Below are positions 32,888 through 35,467 of a stretch of 35,467 nt of DNA, piece after piece; positions within the stretch are counted from its first letter, which is position 1; the number at the start of each line of letters is the position of its first letter. The stretch spans positions 1-35,467 of the forward strand of contig CAIRTW010000259.1 of assembly GCA_903881585.1 (NCBI GenBank), read 5' to 3'. The notes beneath the pieces were generated by a model. That model saw nothing but the letters and a program-made list of their open reading frames with translations. It was not told the DNA's origin and ran no database searches. Source of the DNA: an uncultured Bacteroidota bacterium (GTDB taxonomy: Bacteria; Bacteroidota; Bacteroidia; Chitinophagales; Chitinophagaceae). Made by a program: the position numbers and the translations under genes.

Positions 32888-32936
32888 GTTTGCAAATTAA
32901 AAAAGTAAAAATAAAAAGTAAAAAACCACCTCTTAT

Positions 32937-34718
32937 CTATCTACCGGCGGGTATGTTTACAGGCGCCATCAATTCCCTGATGTACTTCACCGGCGCACTC
33001 CCATAGCTCAGGAATTGCTCATGAAATTTTTTCAGGTTGAATTTAGCGCCCATTGATTCTTTCAGGCTCTGCCGCAGATCGTATATCTCTGTATAGCCTG
33101 TAAAATAGCAATCCAGCTGCACCTGTGTCACCGATACCCGGTTCCACTTGCCCTCGGCCTCGGCCTGTTGTTGAAAGGCTTCATTGACCAACAGGTTCAT
33201 TGCTTCTTCCTTACTCATGTTTTTAGTATGCACGCTATAATCGAGAATAGTATTGCAGGTGCTGCGCAGGTTCCATTTATAATACATCAGCCACATTTCA
33301 GGGGAGGCTTCGGTGGAGTTAACGCCGCGATCGCCATCATAGCCATTCTCCAGCATCATGCGCTCTCCATACACCGCCCATCCCTCTATCATCGCATTGT
33401 TGCCAAGTATTGACTTTATAATGCTCGGTGACTGGTTGGCATAAACCAGTTGCGTATAGTGCCCCGGTATGGCCTCATGAATGTTCAGTATCTGCAGTAT
33501 GTAGTGATTGTATTCCCGCAGGTAGCTTTCTGCCTTGTCCTTGTCCCACCCGCTGAGGCTGCCAACGTTGTAGTAGGTGTTGCCGTTCTTATCATAAGGG
33601 CCGGGGGCGTTTATAGATGCACCTGCCACACCTGCCATGTATGCCGGTTCCTTGCGCACTACCAGCGGCTTGGATGGGTCTATATAGATCAGGTCTTTGT
33701 TCTTGATAAACGCTACAAGCTCGGGTAACTGATGTTCTATCGCCGCCTGGAAAGAATCCGGTTGCGTATGGTTCAGCGAAAGTACATCTATCATCTGCCT
33801 GATGGCCAGCGACCTGTCACCTGGAATAGGCTTGCCTGCCATGTATTTTGGCCATAGCTTAGTGGTAATGTCGTGCATCTTTACCAGTAGCTCATCTTTA
33901 TGCTCCAGCGCCTTTTTATAGATCTGCTCGGCAGTATAGCCTGATTGAATCTCGTACTGAAATTTTTTCGCGTACAATTCTGAACCAAGCCGGAAGCTAC
34001 GTGGGTTGGCGTTTGGAAGTTTACCCAGCCACGAGGTATAACGCTTTATCGCCGACACAACCTGTATGGCCCGCTCCTTTATTGCCGCCTGCTCAGTATC
34101 CCGCAACGTAGATTTTTTAAGCGCCTCATTAAGATCATCTGTAAACACCGAAAGCCCGCCAGAGTTTTGCTCCATGGCAAGCGTGGTATGCTCCTTTGTA
34201 GGGTTTTTAATATTGTGCTTTGCTGCGCTATAGTAGTCCGATACCGCGTCCATCCTGGTATAAAAATTACGAAGCCGGGTGTTGATATCTGCATAATCAT
34301 TGCCCAGCATATTTGCGAAGCTCTCCGATACATTATACGAAGCCGGGTTCCATTCATAGGCCTTCTCTTCATTGATCCCCCACTGTGCATATTTCAGCTG
34401 GTTCTCAATAAGGTGATAGTCTATCTTATTCAGGTCCGACAGTTCCGCGAGCTTGAATTTTTTAAGTGAATCCAGCTCCGCTTTGCAAAAAGTAAGCTCC
34501 CTGTTTCGCGACGCCTCATCTGGTATCACCAGCACCGAGTCATACTTATGGTAACCCACACTGCTGGCCCATCCTGGATAAACCTTCCACAATTCCAGTA
34601 CAAAATTTTCTTTGTAGTTATCGAAGCGGGCATCCATACCAGCCGGCATCTTCGCATTTGTTGTATCCATGCAAACCAGTATAAAAAAGCCAAGAAGAAT
34701 TGCTATTCTGTTCATCAT
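32937..34718 (-). CDS. DUF885 family secreted metalloprotease-like protein
   Basis: 593 residues. A signal peptide at about 1-22 (RIAILLGFFILVCMDTTNA) precedes a helical alpha-fold typical of DUF885 proteins. The zinc-site signature HEAIPGH (414-420) and downstream EGWAVYGERMM (445-455), whose Glu is a further ligand in this family, are both intact. Known members resemble M32/M3-type peptidases, but substrates are mostly unproven. The tandem start codons (34718 and 34715) make the exact start ambiguous by one residue. A TATGTTTG -7 box precedes it. Transcription is monocistronic and divergent from the DoxX-like gene. Confidence 0.92.
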   Translation of the reverse strand: MMNRIAILLGFFILVCMDTTNAKMPAGMDARFDNYKENFVLELWKVYPGWASSVGYHKYDSVLVIPDEASRNRELTFCKAELDSLKKFKLAELSDLNKIDYHLIENQLKYAQWGINEEKAYEWNPASYNVSESFANMLGNDYADINTRLRNFYTRMDAVSDYYSAAKHNIKNPTKEHTTLAMEQNSGGLSVFTDDLNEALKKSTLRDTEQAAIKERAIQVVSAIKRYTSWLGKLPNANPRSFRLGSELYAKKFQYEIQSGYTAEQIYKKALEHKDELLVKMHDITTKLWPKYMAGKPIPGDRSLAIRQMIDVLSLNHTQPDSFQAAIEHQLPELVAFIKNKDLIYIDPSKPLVVRKEPAYMAGVAGASINAPGPYDKNGNTYYNVGSLSGWDKDKAESYLREYNHYILQILNIHEAIPGHYTQLVYANQSPSIIKSILGNNAMIEGWAVYGERMMLENGYDGDRGVNSTEASPEMWLMYYKWNLRSTCNTILDYSVHTKNMSKEEAMNLLVNEAFQQQAEAEGKWNRVSVTQVQLDCYFTGYTEIYDLRQSLKESMGAKFNLKKFHEQFLSYGSAPVKYIRELMAPVNIPAGR

Positions 34719-34735
34719 ACGTTTCCTTTAAAACA

Positions 34736-34743
34736 CAAACATA
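34736..34743 (-). promoter_or_regulatory. -7 promoter box (TATGTTTG) for the DUF885 gene
   Basis: Exact TAnnTTTG match on the minus strand, 17 nt before the ATG at 34718. No TTG at correct spacing was found. Confidence 0.4.
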
Positions 34744-34787
34744 CCATTTCTTAATTTTTAAATGGGCATCGTGTACATTTATACAAT

Positions 34788-35333
34788 ATGAGCAAAATAA
34801 TTGCATTCTTAAAAAAGAAAGACCTCTACCTCGGCATTGTGCGATATGCATTGGCCGGCGAAATGATGGGGTATGGCCTTCTAAAAGCCATCGGGCTGCA
34901 AGCTGTTTTTGTATTCCCGTTTTCCGGCTGGCAGCACCCCTTAGAGGCCGCCACAGGCAGTCAATTGCTTTGGGCGTTCATTGGGTACGCGCCTTGGTTC
35001 CGTATACTGCTTGGGCTTTTTGAATTTATACCGTCGGTTTTGCTATTGTTCAGGCGAACAACCCTTTTAGGCGCTATATTACTATTTCCGATGACGCTTA
35101 GTGTATTCCTCATAAACCAGGCTTTGAACCTTTGGCCGTATACACGGTGGCTTACCGCAGGCCTCTTTCTTATGAACTGCATCATCTTTTTGTTTGAATG
35201 GAAAAAACTGGCCGATGGGATCAGGATAGTGGTTGGTGTTGGCGCCCGTTTAAAAGGAAGGTTGTCTGAAACAATTATTAATGTCGTTTTAGTGGGCCTG
35301 TTTTTATTCGTTGGGCCCCGCTATTACTATTAA
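34788..35333 (+). CDS. DoxX-like four-helix membrane protein
   Basis: 181 residues. Four hydrophobic segments resemble the DoxX/DoxD-like fold: YALAGEMMGYGLLKAIGLQ, LLWAFIGYAPWFRILLGLFE, LLGAILLFPMTLSVFLIN and WLTAGLFLMNCIIFLFEW. A fifth hydrophobic stretch (IINVVLVGLFLFVGPRYYY) ends the protein. Family members are inner-membrane proteins of mostly unknown function, some linked to redox or oxidative-stress pathways. TACATTTA (34774-34781), a near -7 box, lies only 6 nt ahead of the ATG, which would give a leaderless transcript. It is divergent from the DUF885 gene. Confidence 0.7.
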   Translation: MSKIIAFLKKKDLYLGIVRYALAGEMMGYGLLKAIGLQAVFVFPFSGWQHPLEAATGSQLLWAFIGYAPWFRILLGLFEFIPSVLLLFRRTTLLGAILLFPMTLSVFLINQALNLWPYTRWLTAGLFLMNCIIFLFEWKKLADGIRIVVGVGARLKGRLSETIINVVLVGLFLFVGPRYYY

Positions 35334-35435
35334 CCTGAGTTCGGGATAAGAAAATGTGGAAAAGAAGTTGTTTAAAAGCAAAAAGCGGAATGATTTTTGA
35401 TGTATAAGTAATTGACTAAAAAACAATTACACCAA

Positions 35436-35467
35436 ATGAGCACTCCACTTTTCAAAGATAAAGTTAC
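35436..35467 (+). CDS. Start of a gene cut by the right edge
   Basis: An ATG at 35436 opens MSTPLFKDKV and runs off the window. The 102 nt ahead contain no other gene and are AT-rich, with TTG-N20-TGATTTTTG-like boxes at about 35366-35398. Too short to identify; it could also be chance. Confidence 0.35.
   Translation, partial: MSTPLFKDKV

Overview
The window reads as chromosomal DNA of a Bacteroidota bacterium, probably near Chitinophagia (inferred). The evidence is a type IX secretion (T9SS) C-terminal sorting domain, many promoter-like TAnnTTTG (-7) boxes with TTG/TTTG -33 elements, no obvious Shine-Dalgarno dependence, and Bacteroidota-style lipoproteins and AsmA, DUF885 and KUP proteins. 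I found no rRNA, tRNA, CRISPR array or complete insertion sequence. No gene-free stretch exceeds about 300 bases.

Layout. (1) 1-2774, minus strand: two tandem paralogous secreted proteins. The first runs off the left edge; the second ends in a T9SS sorting domain. (2) 3001-4167, plus strand: proline dehydrogenase, followed by a convergent intergenic region with two near-identical REP-like palindromes and a third hairpin. (3) 4323-24970, almost all minus strand: a surface-glycan biosynthesis region of about 20.6 kb. In transcription order it holds a polytopic GT39/PMT-like protein, two GT4 glycosyltransferases, a NodB-type deacetylase, a formyltransferase, another GT4, a small outer-membrane-type protein, an ADH-Gfo/Idh two-domain oxidoreductase, WecB, a frameshifted PAS histidine kinase, a heparinase II/III-like protein, a WbuB-like GT4 and a PglC-like initiating sugar transferase. 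A PglD-like acetyltransferase, a PglE-like aminotransferase and an OafA-like O-acyltransferase complete it. A plus-strand antitoxin/PIN toxin pair (7478-8155) sits between the pglC-like and pglD-like genes. (4) 25036-28026, minus strand: a Kup potassium transporter and a lipoprotein. (5) 28172-35467: an AsmA-like protein with a small PH-like membrane protein, a serine hydrolase with a VOC protein, a DUF885 peptidase-like protein, a DoxX-like membrane protein, and the first codons of a further gene at the right edge.

How the genes fit together (inference). The PglE/PglD/PglC-like trio suggests a UDP-diNAcBac-type sugar loaded onto undecaprenyl phosphate, although the 4,6-dehydratase (PglF) is not in the window. 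WecB would supply UDP-ManNAc and the GT4 enzymes would extend the chain. The deacetylase and formyltransferase, joined by a 4-nt overlap, could swap an N-acetyl for an N-formyl group, and OafA-like acylation would decorate the product. No flippase, polymerase or export-channel gene is visible, so the pathway must be completed elsewhere.

The most notable oddities are the PIN toxin whose natural start appears to be AUC rather than AUG, the single-base frameshift in an orphan histidine kinase inside the glycan operon, the signal-less heparinase-like protein tied to the two-domain oxidoreductase, and the overlapping deacetylase/formyltransferase pair.
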